Shown one piece after another: positions 13,609-24,660 of a stretch of DNA of 64,000 nucleotides. Under the pieces are notes generated by a model that saw only the letters and a program-made list of their open reading frames with translations, was not told the DNA's origin and made no database searches. The stretch spans positions 3,542,001-3,606,000 of the forward strand of contig JAQPZY010001517.1 in assembly GCA_029931535.1 (NCBI GenBank), read 5' to 3'. The stretch is from Margaritifera margaritifera. Taxonomy: Eukaryota > Mollusca > Bivalvia > Unionida > Margaritiferidae. Every line of letters begins with the position of its first letter. Position 1 is the first letter of the stretch. Position numbers and translations under genes: made by a program.

Positions 13609-14800
13609 AAAACATAACAAGACTGCAGCAAAACATAACAAGACTGCAGCAAAACATAACAAGAATGCAGCAAAACATAACAAGACTGCAGCAAAACATA
13701 ACAAGACTGCAGCAAAACATAACAAGAATGCAGCAAAACATAACAAGAATGCAGCAAAACATAACAAGACTGCAGCAAAACATAACAAGACTGCAGCAAA
13801 ACATAACAAGAATGCAGCAAAACATAACAAGACTGCAGCAAAACATAACAAGAATGCAGCAAAACATAACAAGAATGCAGCAAAACATAACAAGACTGCA
13901 GCAAAACATAACAAGAATGCAGCAAAACATAACAAGAATGCAGCAAAACATAACAAGAATGCAGCAAAACATAACAAGAATGCAGCAAAACATAACAAGA
14001 ATGCAGCAAAACATAACAAGACTGCAGCAAAACATAACAAGAATGCAGCAAAACATAACAAGAATGCAGCAAAACATAACAAGACTGCAGCAAAACATAA
14101 CAAGAATGCAGCAAAACATAACAAGAATGCAGCAAAACATAACAAGAATGCAGCAAAACATAACAAGAATGCAGCAAAACATAACAAGACTGCAGCAAAA
14201 CATAACAAGAATGCAGCAAAACATAACAAGACTGCAGCAAAACATAACAAGAATGCAGCAAAACATAACAAGAATGCAGCAAAACATAACAAGACTGCAG
14301 CAAAACATAACAAGAATGCAGCAAAACATAACAAGAATGCAGCAAAACATAACAAGAATGCAGCAAAACATAACAAGACTGCAGCAAAACATAACAAGAA
14401 TGCAGCAAAACATAACAAGACTGCAGCAAAACATAACAAGAATGCAGCAAAACATAACAAGAATGCAGCAAAACATAACAAGACTGCAGCAAAACATAAC
14501 AAGAATGCAGCAAAACATAACAAGACTGCAAAACATAACAAGAATGCAGCAAAACATAACAAGACTGCAGCAAAACATAACAAGAATGCAGCAAAACATA
14601 ACAAGAATGCAGCAAAACATAACAAGAATGCAGCAAACCATAACAAGACTGCAGCAAAACATAACAAGAATGCAGCAAAACATAACAAGAATGCAGCAAA
14701 ACATAACAAGACTGCAGCAAAACATAACAAGAATGCAGCAAAACATAACAAGAATGCAGCAAAACATAACAAGAATGCAGCAAAACATAACAAGATTGCA
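13609..14800. repeat. 21-bp satellite array, about 57 units, two main variants
   Basis: The unit is caaaacataacaaga followed by mtgcag, where m is A or C. The C variant creates CTGCAG (a PstI site), the A variant ATGCAG. The array is nearly perfect, with one shortened unit near 14526 and one substitution near 14638. Because 21 is a multiple of three and several registers avoid stops, long frames appear on both strands; these are repeat by-products and not genes. The order of the two variants is not random and shows repeated blocks, suggesting growth by multi-unit duplication. Confidence 0.95.
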
Positions 14801-15100
14801 GATTCTCAACTCACTTTTTGAGCGAAAACTGTCTATATAAGACCTACAAACATCCTAAGTCTTCCACTATAAAACCTACAATATAGAAAAATTACTGCAC
14901 AATGTACACACAGATTTGAGTTCTTTGGAGTAATCTTTAGGTCAAGATCATGTTGTGTCTAACTGTGAACATTATTCAGTACATCCTGATCTCTTTCCAA
15001 TTAGAGTCAAATGTACTTGGCCCCCAGATAGTCAATCAAATGATGATAAAGGTCAAGTACGTTCTGATTGTTTAAACAGAGCATCCTGCTAAAATAGAGG
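14801..15100. other. Noncoding, nothing recognised
   Basis: Flank of the satellite array, without coding signal. Confidence 0.4.
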
Positions 15101-15720
15101 GACTGTGCCAATGTGTTGTTCGCTGACAACTGTGTCACACTTCTCGTGAGACCGTGATAACTTGCATCCTCCATCTTTCCCAAAGTACGGAATCGCCGTA
15201 CTTTTCCCCATGATATGCCGCGTCCATTATTCAGGTTCCCTGCATCTCATGCAATCGGAGCATCCTCGGCCTTTCCCGTCAAGTTGAGAAAGAAACCTCT
15301 GATGTAGTTCGCCGCCATTGAAAACTAGATTCGAAACTACTTTCGTTCATATGGCATAATATGGCTGCGGAAGGAGACAAAGTCACAATCGGAATATTGT
15401 CTGTCTTTTCTGTCGCAACATATGTGGTGCACTCCGCCGGATGTGAATCGCCAAATCCATGAAATGTATGTGTATTCCTACAATTACATCTGAAGTTATT
15501 TCTCGACTTGACGGAAATAGCCGTGCGATGTTTCGATTGGTTCGTATGCTCCCCGCTACGTACGTACTCCGATACACGACTAACTATTCGAGACATGGAT
15601 TTGACTAGTTACCGGCCGATGATATTGGCTTGCCAATTTAGGCTGGGCACCAGCGAAAGATGCTCTGACGAATCTTTCAGACCACCTGAGGCTTTTCTAT
15701 TCAACCACAACAGAACACGC
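15101..15720. other. GC-richer segment, possible regulatory or ancient repeat sequence
   Basis: This segment is more GC- and CpG-rich than its flanks. On the minus strand a well-placed start context (caATGGCGGCG at about 15320) opens a frame of only about two dozen codons, too short to call. The right end, 15622-15657, is an inverted match to 6273-6308. It could be a promoter/first-exon region or part of a dispersed repeat. Confidence 0.25.
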
Positions 15721-18059
15721 TGAGGTGTTTCAAATTCTGGCAAAGTAGATGGCCGATTTTTTTGTCATTTTTATACATCAGATGTGCAACAAAATTCTAG
15801 TTACTTATACATCGTATACTCGAAGACTCATTTGTTGGTGAGAGGTGAAAATTGAAGGCGAAGGAAACCTTGCACGTGCTTGACATGGGGATCAAATTAA
15901 ATTCAAATGAGGTGCAAAGCGATCGCGATACCGCTGTATGATATCAGTGGATAGCTGTTTGCTGTATGAGAGTAAATTTTTGACAACATTTTAATTATTT
16001 TCACAGTACGAAGACTCTGTCCTGGGCAGTTGGATTATTTACACCAACTGTCAGGAGTTTTGATATGGTCGGCAGAGACGGGTTGAGTTGGAATAAGCAA
16101 GCAGCCTCTTTTCTGACCAAATCGTGTAAATTCATCAATTTTGTGACTGATCAATTCAATAAATAACATTTTAGTATATCATTTATACATCGGGTAACAC
16201 CACTTTTTGTTTTCAAATGATTTTAAATAAGTAGAATTATGGCGCGGAGCGTATGTACATGATTTCTTCTTGCCTCCAAAAATGTTAAAGTTTCAAAATA
16301 ACATTAAATTTTCATATATGTGTGTTTTATCTATCATCCATGATGGAAGTCATATTACTATTTGCATGACTGATATTTAAGTATTTACAGAAATTGTTTA
16401 AAAATCCTAAAGATATGGACGGGTTCACTGTCGTGATTATAAAAGTATTGTGTGGGGTTTATAGCCAGTACAAGCGCATTATATAACCAGGACATAACAT
16501 GGTCATCGCAATAGCAATTTCCTGGCATATTTTCACTTTAAGTATTTCCTTTCTTGTATTAGAGGGTATTTGTACTTCTACGTAAGGATGTAGTAGTATA
16601 CCTTTAGTATTTCTGGACCAGCCATATCTTTTTGTGCGTATCAAAATCTTGTATAGGAATATGAGAACACTAAAATCAAAATTTAAAATCACTAGACCAC
16701 TTATATTTTTGCATATTACCATCGTAAAAAGATGCGAGAAAACTAAAAATCAAAATGAAACATGACTAGACCATAAACACAGGAGGATATTATTTCATAC
16801 ATTGAAAATTACTAGACCAGCGAGGTTATGAGGACAATTAGGTGAACATGTTTTATTCCATAACAGCATAAGCAGTGATCTAACACTTAATTTAAAATCA
16901 TAACATTATTTCAACTTGCGTACTACGTCGCAGTACTACACAACATAAACAGTGATCAAATACACAAATTAATTTGAGCTCGTAAAATAACGAAGTAATT
17001 GTACACATTAAATAATGATGTGAAACAAATGCAAAATAGTTGGTATTACAATTTTGGCACTTAAAAATATTAGTTAAGTATATTAAAATATTTTGATTTA
17101 CATACATCTAAATCAACAATTAGATAATCAATATACAAATACAAAAAGCGTGAGAAAAAAATTACTCCCAGTTTTAATTCGTCTTCAAACTAGAAATAAT
17201 TATAATGTATAGACATAATTCAAACAGAATCATAATGAAAGAGTCCATTTAAAAAAGATTAATTGAAAAGAAGTGTCAATGAGTGTAGTTTTTGCAGTGG
17301 TAACAATGTTATGAATTTTTCAATGACACTGATATACGAAGAAGATAATTTTTTAGGAAATTTCGATAATTTTGTTCTATAAAAGTGTATCACTATGTAA
17401 CTTTTAGTCTTACGAAGAGACCTACATAGGAGAGAGAGCCAGTTGAGTATAGAAACTTTAACCACAGAACTCGGGCGCAGACTCGGGGATGTAGAATATA
17501 CCCGGTGTGCCCTCGTGCATGTTATACAATGTGATTAATGGAGGCAACAATTTTTACCCTGGGATGCATCCTGTGATGATGTTCGAACTAAGGCGATCTT
17601 GAACTTTTTAAGGGCTTGTGGTTTATGTGAATGATTTGACTTCGTTTTTCAGGATTCGTGGCCGTTATTTTTGTTTTGTATGCTTTTTTCATACCTAAAT
17701 TTACTATGCACCATCTAGCCAGGATTGTGCCGATGTGCTCTTAAACTCTGTACATACATACTCTAAATATATTTAGCAGAGGTGAATTTGAAACAGAGCT
17801 AGAAACAGTCTTTAAAATACATCAGACAAAATTAGACAGGTAATATGCGAAAGTGCACGATGGTTGTTTGAAAGGATTGGATATTTAACATTGTACATAC
17901 ATAGGTATCAACCGCTCAGAAGAAGCTCATACATAGATTTTCCCGAATGGTTTTGGAACAGAAAGCTTGTAACAATTTGAAAGTAAAGACGGTAGATGAT
18001 ATTTTATGGTGTAAAATCTGTGTTAAGCGCACCAAATGGTCATGTAGATAGAGCATCAG

Positions 18060-18121
<62 letters not shown>

Positions 18122-18233
18122 TATGTCATTGGCTTGATAAATGTCATATAATATAAAAATAGACAGGAAATTGCAAAATTTGAGATCGAGTTTAAAATAA
18201 CTGTAAATGTTTATGAAAAGGTTTAACCGTGTT

Positions 18234-18310
<77 letters not shown>

Positions 18311-18904
18311 GTTTTAATATGTTAATCGTATTTTAATGTGTTGAATCTAATAACTACAAGAAAAGAGTGTTTCGTTATGATGAAATAAAAGATTCTTCAA
18401 GATCAGTATGATCACAGATACACAGGCATCATTGACACATAATGTAAAATATGCTTCACTTTTTCTATGCACCCGAAACAATTATAAATTATTTCAATAT
18501 TATTATATTAATATTATTTCAATATCATCATTATTAAACGTAATCTGTAGATCTGCATATTTTCTGAAACACTAGAGTATATCTATTTATGTTTGAATGA
18601 ACAAATTAATATATTTGTTCTATTGAATGTTATTTTCTGACACAACTAGCTTTGACCACACTTTATGCCATCCAAACTTGTAAACAAATAGGCATTATCT
18701 CTTGATTCTAACTGTTAAATGCAAAACAGAGTAGCTTTTTCTGTAAAAGATGTCAAATTATTATTGTGTGTACCATTCGCTTATTGTCTTCTTAGTCTGA
18801 CTAATCTAGTAAGTTTTTAATTTGTTAAATAATATTCCTAAGTTTGACTGGTCTAGTGATTTTTTTCATTTGTGAAATTACCCTCCCACCCCAAGTTTGA
18901 CAGG
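15721..18904. other. Noncoding with AC and AG microsatellites
   Basis: An AC array lies at about 18060-18117 and an AG array at about 18235-18310. The short motif ctagacca recurs near 16691, 16763 and 16811. No gene is recognised. Confidence 0.45.
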
Positions 18905-19076
18905 TCTAGTAATTTTAATTTTTATATATTTTTTAATGTAATCTGTAATCACTAACTTTTTTCTGATGATGTTACATTACAGCCTATAAGTCTAGTAATT
19001 TTAATTTTTATATATTTTTTAATGTAATCTGTAATCACTAACTTTTTTCTGATGATGTTACATTACAGCCTATAAG
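18905..19076. repeat. 86-bp tandem duplication
   Basis: Copies 18905-18990 and 18991-19076 are essentially identical, each starting tctagtaattttaat and ending cattacagcctataag. This implies a recent event. Confidence 0.9.
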
Positions 19077-19320
19077 TGTAATCAGTTTGACTCATGGTTA
19101 TTTGGAAGATCTGGTAAAATCTCGCCCAGTTAAACATCTGCTGTAGACATTATAAATTTAATTAAAAAGTCGAAAGTTTCGAAATAGATGCATTCATTTG
19201 GAATTCTGATTCTGAACTCGAGTTTCGTAAGTAAAGTTCTTAAATCCGGGACTTGCCTTCATAATATCTTCCACGAGAATCAGCTACTAAAAATAGACAG
19301 TTACGAAAAAAAGAACGAAC

Positions 19321-19321
<1 letters not shown>

Positions 19322-19413
<92 letters not shown>

Positions 19414-19485
19414 CATATATACTACAGCCTGTCTGGTGTGGTGGTAAATTGTTACTACAGCCTGTCTGGTGCGGTCGTAACATAT
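19322..19485. repeat. TA microsatellite and 29-bp duplicated motif beside the viral element
   Basis: An uninterrupted TA array covers about 19323-19411. Two direct copies of a motif starting actacagcctgtctggtg follow (from about 19422 and 19454). This is the last clearly host-type sequence before the GC-richer viral block. It is not an obvious terminal repeat of that block. Confidence 0.7.
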
Positions 19486-19625
19486 TCACTTTTCAACTCT
19501 GTGGTTTCGGGTCAACCCTAGGGTTTCAGCGAGCACATGTGGTGGTCCGTCCAAGTGGGCAGTTGGTTTTCGTATACGTCTAAGACCACCAATCACTAAG
19601 ACCCGAATGGACGCGTCTGCTTAAA

Positions 19626-19825
19626 TTAAATTGTTACAACTTGCTGCTGCAAGAGTTGTTGTTGCTGTTGTTGTTGTTGCTGTTGTTGTTGTCTTTGCTG
19701 TCCCTGACGATTTCTTCTCTTAGGAGTTCTTCCACCAGTTCTTAAGCCATTTGCAGGAAGATCATCGTTTTCTTCTAAGATTTCTTCTCAAGCAGATTAT
19801 GTCTTACCCGCTTCATATTTACCAT
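19626..19825 (-). pseudogene. Small basic Gln-rich protein of the viral element, frameshifted
   Basis: The start ATG at 19823-19825 lies about 85 bases after a TATAAA (19910-19915). The protein begins MVNMKRVRHNLLEK; a one-base break near 19780-19790 moves the reading frame, which then continues through a basic segment (RTGGRTPKRRNRQG) into a mixed CAA/CAG glutamine tract and ends at TAA 19626. Mixed codons argue that the Gln tract is not simply a slipped triplet repeat. It is the last gene of the minus-strand series, downstream of the protease. Function unknown; the basic and Gln-rich make-up would fit a nucleic-acid-associated or virion protein, but that is inference. Confidence 0.4.
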
Positions 19826-20210
19826 CGCTTCATTCAGCTTGCTAATTTTAGCTGCCAAGTTGAGGTCTTGACGAGTCAACGAGAGTGAGCCGACTGGCAC
19901 ACGCACCGCTTTATATGCTGGAAAACATGTCTCAGATCGATAGAGAGAAATGTGAACGAGTAGGTACCTCATATAGATAGATCGGGTGATAGAGCATATA
20001 CATTTAATTAAATAAACAACACAACACCATTTTGTTTTCAAAAATCAACATTTTTAATACATAAGAAGAAGCTTCTCTAACACAAAATACAAATACAAAC
20101 AAACATTTTTAAACCATGAACGTATTTACAAGGTTGACAACGTTGTGAAGTCAAACTAGACTTCCACTGTTCTAAATCATTCTGTCCTCGATGCACACTA
20201 CATTTCTGAG

Positions 20211-20679
20211 CTAAAGACAAGAGATAACCATAATGTTAAAAAACCATCTTTCTACTTTGGTATCGTTTCTAGCGTACTCCCTATCAAAACAAGTCACTAA
20301 ATGTTCTAAGGAATATCCGAGACTGCGTTGATTGATGAAGAAAATGTACATAGTATTGTCCACACACCATAGAATCTGATCCTTGTAATCTGGCATTATT
20401 GAATCATGTGGAGACCGGATTTCTTCTCATAAAGTCAATGATGTCGTCTTCCAAAGGAGGTAATCCATAAGAATCAAAATATACCACACTGTGATCGTTG
20501 GGAAAGTACACTGCTACCCAGTGGGTTCCTGGTCGATCACTGTCGTCGGTATTGATGACATAGGCATGAACGTCTTCAGGTTTGCGATCTGGAAGTTCGT
20601 CTTTAGCACACACCACAAGATTCCAAGAAGAGGTGTACGAACTGCGAGTCAACCGGTAACGAAGTTCCCAGGTATCCAT
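20211..20679 (-). pseudogene. PRO: Adenain-like cysteine protease (maturation protease), broken
   Basis: This is the C5/Ulp1-fold protease used by adenoviruses, adintoviruses and Polintons to mature capsids. The N-terminal part starts at ATG 20677-20679 and contains the catalytic His in GTHWVAVYF and the acidic/structural motif YFDSYGLPP. An in-frame TGA (20404-20406) interrupts it. In the same frame beyond the stop lies the Cys motif (SDSMVCGQYYVHFL), then a one-base shift near 20340 leads into a C-terminal helix region (RSLGYSLEHLVTCFD) and a stop at 20211. Total length, about 155 codons, is normal for the family. The gene starts 8 bases after the upstream Cys/His gene ends, as in a compact viral genome. 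Confidence 0.85.
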
Positions 20680-20687
20680 TTCTTTGT

Positions 20688-21216
20688 TTACAGGTAATAA
20701 TAAGTCATCATTTCACACTTAACTTTATGCTTGAATATGTCTGTCAAGTAAGTCCATGAATCACGGCGGGTAGTATCTGTACTCTGTTGCAAGAGAGCTT
20801 CGATGCGTTTGATCTCCAGAGAAGTGAGTGGAGGTGAGGAACGATCCTGCAAGTCTTTATACCACTTTCTCAACACCTTTTCTTCCGAGATCAGAGACCC
20901 ATGCTTCCTCGAAATATTCGTCCAATTTTTCTTCTGCACTCATCATCATACATTTGTCGTGTTGTTTCTGGCTCGGATGATCGATTTGACATCCATAACA
21001 ATGTTCTCTGGTCAGGGTTGTAATTCTTTCAGCCCATTGCGTAGCAAAACAGGACACTAAATGTTGTTCTTGTTCTGGCCATCTACAGGCAATAAATCAA
21101 GTAAATTTGGTCACATTACTTTTCTCTTCTTCTTGTGGTTCTGGATCAAAAACATTGTCATCACTGGTGGATTGTGACTGCTGTGGTTCACAAAATCCCT
21201 CACCTTCTATCTCCAT
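20688..21216 (-). pseudogene. Cys/His-motif viral protein of unknown function, broken
   Basis: The reading frame opens at ATG 21214-21216 (MEIEGEGFCEPQQ), is acidic at first, has a TGA at 21097-21099, then continues in the same frame to the hallmark motif CYGCQIDHPSQKQHDKC, a CxxC / PSQ-H-C arrangement that could bind zinc. A frameshift near 20880 follows, then a basic/helical C-terminus and a stop at 20688. About 175 codons in all. Proteins with a similar Cys/PSQ/His signature occur in Polinton-type elements as far as I recall; no function is established to my knowledge. Position between capsid protein and protease suggests a virion or assembly role, which is inference. Confidence 0.55.
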
Positions 21217-21243
21217 GGGTTCTTCGTATTACATCTTTTTTGT

Positions 21244-22547
21244 CTAATAGTCTAGAATCACTTCTCTCAAACTGTTGATTTCTAGAGTATTGTCAAATTC
21301 TGCATTCAAGATGACGTTCACGGTGTTGGCTAGAGCTGTAGCAAACTAAAGTTCCACACGAAGTTGGCCTGATTTTATAGGGTGGAAATGTCCTTCGTCA
21401 CTGCCTTGGTCGGGAGTGAAATCAAATCTCCACAAAGCATATCCTCCTACATAATCCTCGTACGAAATACCGTGGCTGCTGTTGGTGCCTAACTGTCATG
21501 TGGCTTAAAACAGAGTCAAGTAAGATCGCAAGTAATGTTTCTGGGCAAAGTTAGGTTCAAAAGGTCTGGTACACAACGTCTGGCCATCTCGAGTGACTTC
21601 TATCTTGGAGACATTGAAGTGTTGAAACTCGAAAGGATTTTGATCGATGGCTCCGTTCAGGGCTGCATTACTGACGATGTTGATCAGCACACGTTTGGGC
21701 AGTTGTCCTTGGAAGACGTGATCTTCGACTTTGGATCGGAGTCCAGAGGCAATGGTACATGTTTTCACTTCCACTCCTCGCACAGGATACTTGGCAGTGG
21801 TTCTGCTCAACGTTTGGTCACTTTAGGTAACACTTCTACACGGCGCACGTAAAGTCTGGCTTCTTCGATGATGGGTTTGTACTCGTTAGCATGAGCCATC
21901 AATGGAAGACGGTACTATTGCGATTCAGTCTCAGGCGTACATCCACTCCATTCAACAAATACTTGTCTTGCAACCACATGTCCAAATGCAAACGATCCAT
22001 CAGTTCTAAAGTGGTCATTGTTTGATTTTCTTTTGACGGTCTTTAAATCCCACATTGTGAGGATTGTCAGCTTCTGTCAACACTGTGTCGTTGAAGGCAT
22101 CCAAGATGTCAGATTTCCATCCCACGGAAGCATCCGATTGGGTGTTCTTGGTTTCTTTTCCGTACGTCAAGAGATTTTCCAAGTAAGCACGGTAAGGGTA
22201 AGTATCCATGCTGCTGCTGACTAGTTTGTTATTCAAGTACAAATCCACTTCGCTGAAGAACGAATGCATGAAATTATTGACGGGAGCTACTCTAGCCTCG
22301 GCCCCAGGATTGATGTTGTCCGTTTTGATCACTTTGAGTTTCAAGTACAAGTGGCTGCTATTCAGATCGATGTAACTTCAGTTTGTCCTTTGATTTCAAA
22401 TTCGATAGGGGCTGAAGTCGTCAAAGACGATACAAGATGAAATTCTACCCATTGGGATTCTTGCATCGTCATCATGGTAGGGGGCATGGCAAACAGATCC
22501 AATTCTGACTTGGTACATTCGCAAGAATCTCGGTGCATCATTTTCAA
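21244..22547 (-). pseudogene. MCP: Major capsid protein (hexon-like, double jelly roll), multiply broken
   Basis: About 430 codons, in range for Polinton/adintovirus major capsid proteins. It starts at ATG 22545-22547. The most diagnostic region is 22350-22015: a jelly-roll strand pattern with LKVIKTDNINPGAEARVAPV, then NNFMHSFFSEVDLYLNNK and a tyrosine-rich YPYRAYLENLLTYGK. Later parts include a basic EEARLYVRRVEVLP segment and, near the C-terminus, YALWRFDFTPDQ and NVILNAEFDNTLEI. Breaks: frameshifts near 22363, 21900 and 21810, and in-frame stops TAA 21505, TGA 21496 and TAG 21346. The true end is TAG 21244. It would build the icosahedral capsid with the penton and minor proteins just upstream. 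Confidence 0.85.
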
Positions 22548-22550
22548 CAG

Positions 22551-22990
22551 TTAGTTATCAAACACGTCTAATTCTCTGACCGTTCTTCTTTTCGTATTCT
22601 TTTTCTGAACACCGTGTGTTTTATGAGCTCTGAAGGGGTGTCGACGTCTCTTTCTGCCTTGTCCTTGCTGTGTCGTTGAGGAAGAAGTAATGCCTGAGCC
22701 AGAAGTGTGAAGCGAATTTATAGGGGTCTCTCGGCGACCCAAAAGATCTTTTCCAGTTTGCAGCAACACATTTTTTCCTGCTCTCATAAAAGCTTCTTTA
22801 GGATTTTGTTTGTCGATGAGGACGTTTTGCGAAAATTCTTTTCCTTGCGTCAAAGCGGCATCTTTTAAGGCATGCTATCCTCGAGTCACCATGGGTTTCA
22901 AGATGGGGGCTACCGTCTGAAAAGCAGATTTTAACATATCTCCTAAACCGTGTCCTCGTCGTCGAGCCACTCCTCGGTACACAGGACACA
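22551..22990 (-). pseudogene. pX/pVI-like minor capsid protein, one nonsense codon
   Basis: The frame runs from about 22990 (CPVYRGVARRRGHGLGDM) through a hydrophobic-amphipathic stretch (LKSAFQTVAPILKP), an in-frame TAG at 22875-22877, then a long helical region and a very basic tail (GQGRKRRRHPFRAHK) that ends with RELDVFDN just before the hexon start. The basic, Gly-rich N-terminus followed by an amphipathic helix is the layout of the adenovirus pX/pVI-like proteins found beside the hexon in adintoviruses and Polintons. The start codon is unclear: no ATG precedes the conserved N-terminus, so a lost start is likely. The gene follows the penton fragment directly. Confidence 0.6.
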
Positions 22991-22998
22991 ATTTGGTG

Positions 22999-23300
22999 TT
23001 ACAATCCTCTGGAGAACCTTTTTCGAAAATGTAGTTTCACCGTGAATTTTCCTTTAGTGAATAGAATATTTTGATTAAAGATCTCCTTTTATACTAATGT
23101 TGACAGTGTCAAAATACGATTTACTGACTGGAAGATAATGAGGATGTACAAATTCACGGTGAACGTGATACGTGTTTCCACCTTCCTCGTACTCGGCGAC
23201 GGCAGAATGCACTTTGAAAGGAATGACTCTCAGTAACGGAGCGGCTGTGTTTCCCACCACGTTGTACTCCACCACATCGGAGGAGTACTCGATCAGGACA
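22999..23300 (-). pseudogene. Penton-like protein, C-terminal fragment only
   Basis: The frame enters without a start at about 23300 and shows the C-terminal part of a Polinton/adintovirus penton-like (single jelly roll) protein: a short strand run (YNVVGNTAAPLLRVIPFK), a Tyr/His segment (HPHYLPVSKSYFDTVNI) and, after a one-base frameshift near 23076, the final strands (TKGKFTVKLHF) ending at TAA 22999. The N-terminal two thirds are missing. The upstream membrane-protein frame runs directly into this region, which marks a deletion junction at about 23295-23312. Confidence 0.6.
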
Positions 23301-23615
23301 GTTTGTTGTGACTGGAAGAAGGTTGACTGGCGTTGACCGTACCGTTGTGGTTGCTGCTGTTGTTACTGTCCGTCGTATATTTCAAGGATGGACTGGGCAG
23401 AAGATAACCGATGGAACTGCTGAGTAAAATGGTCCACAATTGTTTGTCCCCTTGTTGCAAACTCAAATTGGCAATGGCTGCTTCGATGACACAATACACC
23501 ACAAAGATTTGGCAGAAAAAAACGATTTGATTTTTAGGCACACGTTCTCCGCACCACACCCACAAAGGTTGCTTTTGTAACTCTTGAAGAGAGGAACTCT
23601 GCGAAGGAGAGGTAG
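23293..23615 (-). CDS. Small membrane protein of the viral element
   Basis: An open frame reads a polar Ser/Gln N-terminus, a WVWCGERVPK motif, a hydrophobic segment (QIVFFCQIFVVYCVIEAAIA), then LWTILLSSSIGYLLPSP and a Ser/Asn-rich tail ending at 23293. Two hydrophobic stretches suggest a membrane or membrane-interacting protein; a similar small protein lies near the capsid genes of many Polintons. No ATG is found between the predicted cap site and the hydrophobic region, so the start may be mutated. A TATAAAAAG overlaps the stop of the integrase gene (about 23639-23647), placing the promoter inside the upstream gene's terminal codons. The C-terminus abuts a deletion, so the native tail may differ. 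Confidence 0.55.
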
Positions 23616-23629
23616 CTGTGCTGTGTTGA

Positions 23630-24634
23630 TTACTTCTTCTTTTTATAGTCGACGAATTGGGAAGCGGCAATCCAAGAATCACAACTAGGTTGATATCCTT
23701 TCCAACGCACTTTGACTTCTTCCACTCGACGTTTGCCTACTTTACGTGTTCTTCGTTCGAGAATGCTTTCGATATCGTACAACTCGTCTTCTTCTTTGGT
23801 CACTCGTTGTAACTCAGGCAAGTACAAAGTTCCTTTCAACACTTCTTCGGATCACGTCCACGCACTTGTCCAGTGACACGAAACAATTCTGTAGTCCACT
23901 TGGGTAAATAACCTTTGTCAAAAGTGCGTTTGGTTTTTCCGATGCAAACCCAATCACCCGTCTGGAGCACTAGGGTTTTCTTGTGTCCCATTTGAGGTGT
24001 ACCAAACAATTTAACAAACACTTTCACTTCTTTTTCAGGGGTGACCTCTTCGGGGGCACATCCGATGCTACGATGATACGATTGATTGTAAGCTTTGACC
24101 AAACGTGGTAACACGTCGATGTACTTGAGAGTGTGTTGATGTATAAAATATTTACACATGCGTTCTTTCAAAGTTCTTTGAAAACGTTCCACGACACTGG
24201 CTTTGGTTTCAGGATTTTCGGTGGTAAAAGAATGAATGTGCCTTTGTTTGCCATCGTAAAGGGTGACAACCACTTTGTTTCAACACCAGTTGTAAAGCGC
24301 GTACTAACTCAGTACTGCTTTTAGAAGTCAAATGAACGACCCAAGCGAATTTGGAAAACACGTCGATAACACAAAGCAAATATTTGTGACCACGATTGTA
24401 TGCTGCCAAATGAGAGACGTCCTCTATCTGCTTGCCATTGATGATCGATGCCATCCACTTTGGTTTGACTTCAAAAAAAGTTTCGTCGAATGGGTTTGTG
24501 TAACGTGTACGTCGATTGTTCTTGTAACGTACTCTTTTCAATTGGCTTTTAGCAGCCCGATACAATTTTTGAACTCCTCCGAAACTAGCAGCATGGGCAG
24601 TATTGTAATAATTGTTAGCTAAAAGTCACTCCAT
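23630..24634 (-). pseudogene. INT: Retrovirus-like integrase with C-terminal chromodomain, broken
   Basis: This DDE integrase would insert the viral/element DNA. The start ATG is at 24632-24634 with a TGA two codons later (24626-24628). Then come an N-terminal segment typical of Polinton integrases (YYNTAHAASFGGVQKLYRAA), the catalytic core (IEDVSHLAAYNRGHKYLLC then VIDVFSKFAWVVHL), a frameshift and short deletion near 24265 around the second acidic motif (LYDGKQ is the likely remnant), the Glu motif (ENPETKASVVERFQRTLK), and an SH3-like part. After another frameshift near 23840, a chromodomain follows (YDIESILERRTR ... VRWKGYQPSCDSWI). Length about 335 codons. A chromodomain could tether integration to modified chromatin, as in chromointegrases. 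Confidence 0.88.
23639..23647 (-). promoter_or_regulatory. TATA box embedded in the last codons of the integrase
   Basis: The minus-strand TATAAAAAG spells the final Tyr-Lys-Lys codons of the integrase and sits about 32 bases before the presumed mRNA start of the small membrane protein gene. Confidence 0.45.
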
Positions 24635-24660
24635 GTTTTTGTTGCTCCTCAGTTAGTCAT

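Noticed and set aside
13517..14840. Four overlapping 390-430-codon open frames on both strands
   Set aside because: They are the 21-bp satellite read in different registers; the repeat length is a multiple of three and lacks stops, so openness carries no coding information.
15279..15723. Overlapping ORFs of 64-105 codons on both strands
   Set aside because: They are in a GC-richer repeat-like segment and show no domain or consistent codon pattern; the minus ATGGCGGCG start gives only a very short frame.
19188..19583. 131-codon plus-strand ORF with Tyr-Ile repeats
   Set aside because: It is the TA microsatellite translated; the flanks show no coding pattern.
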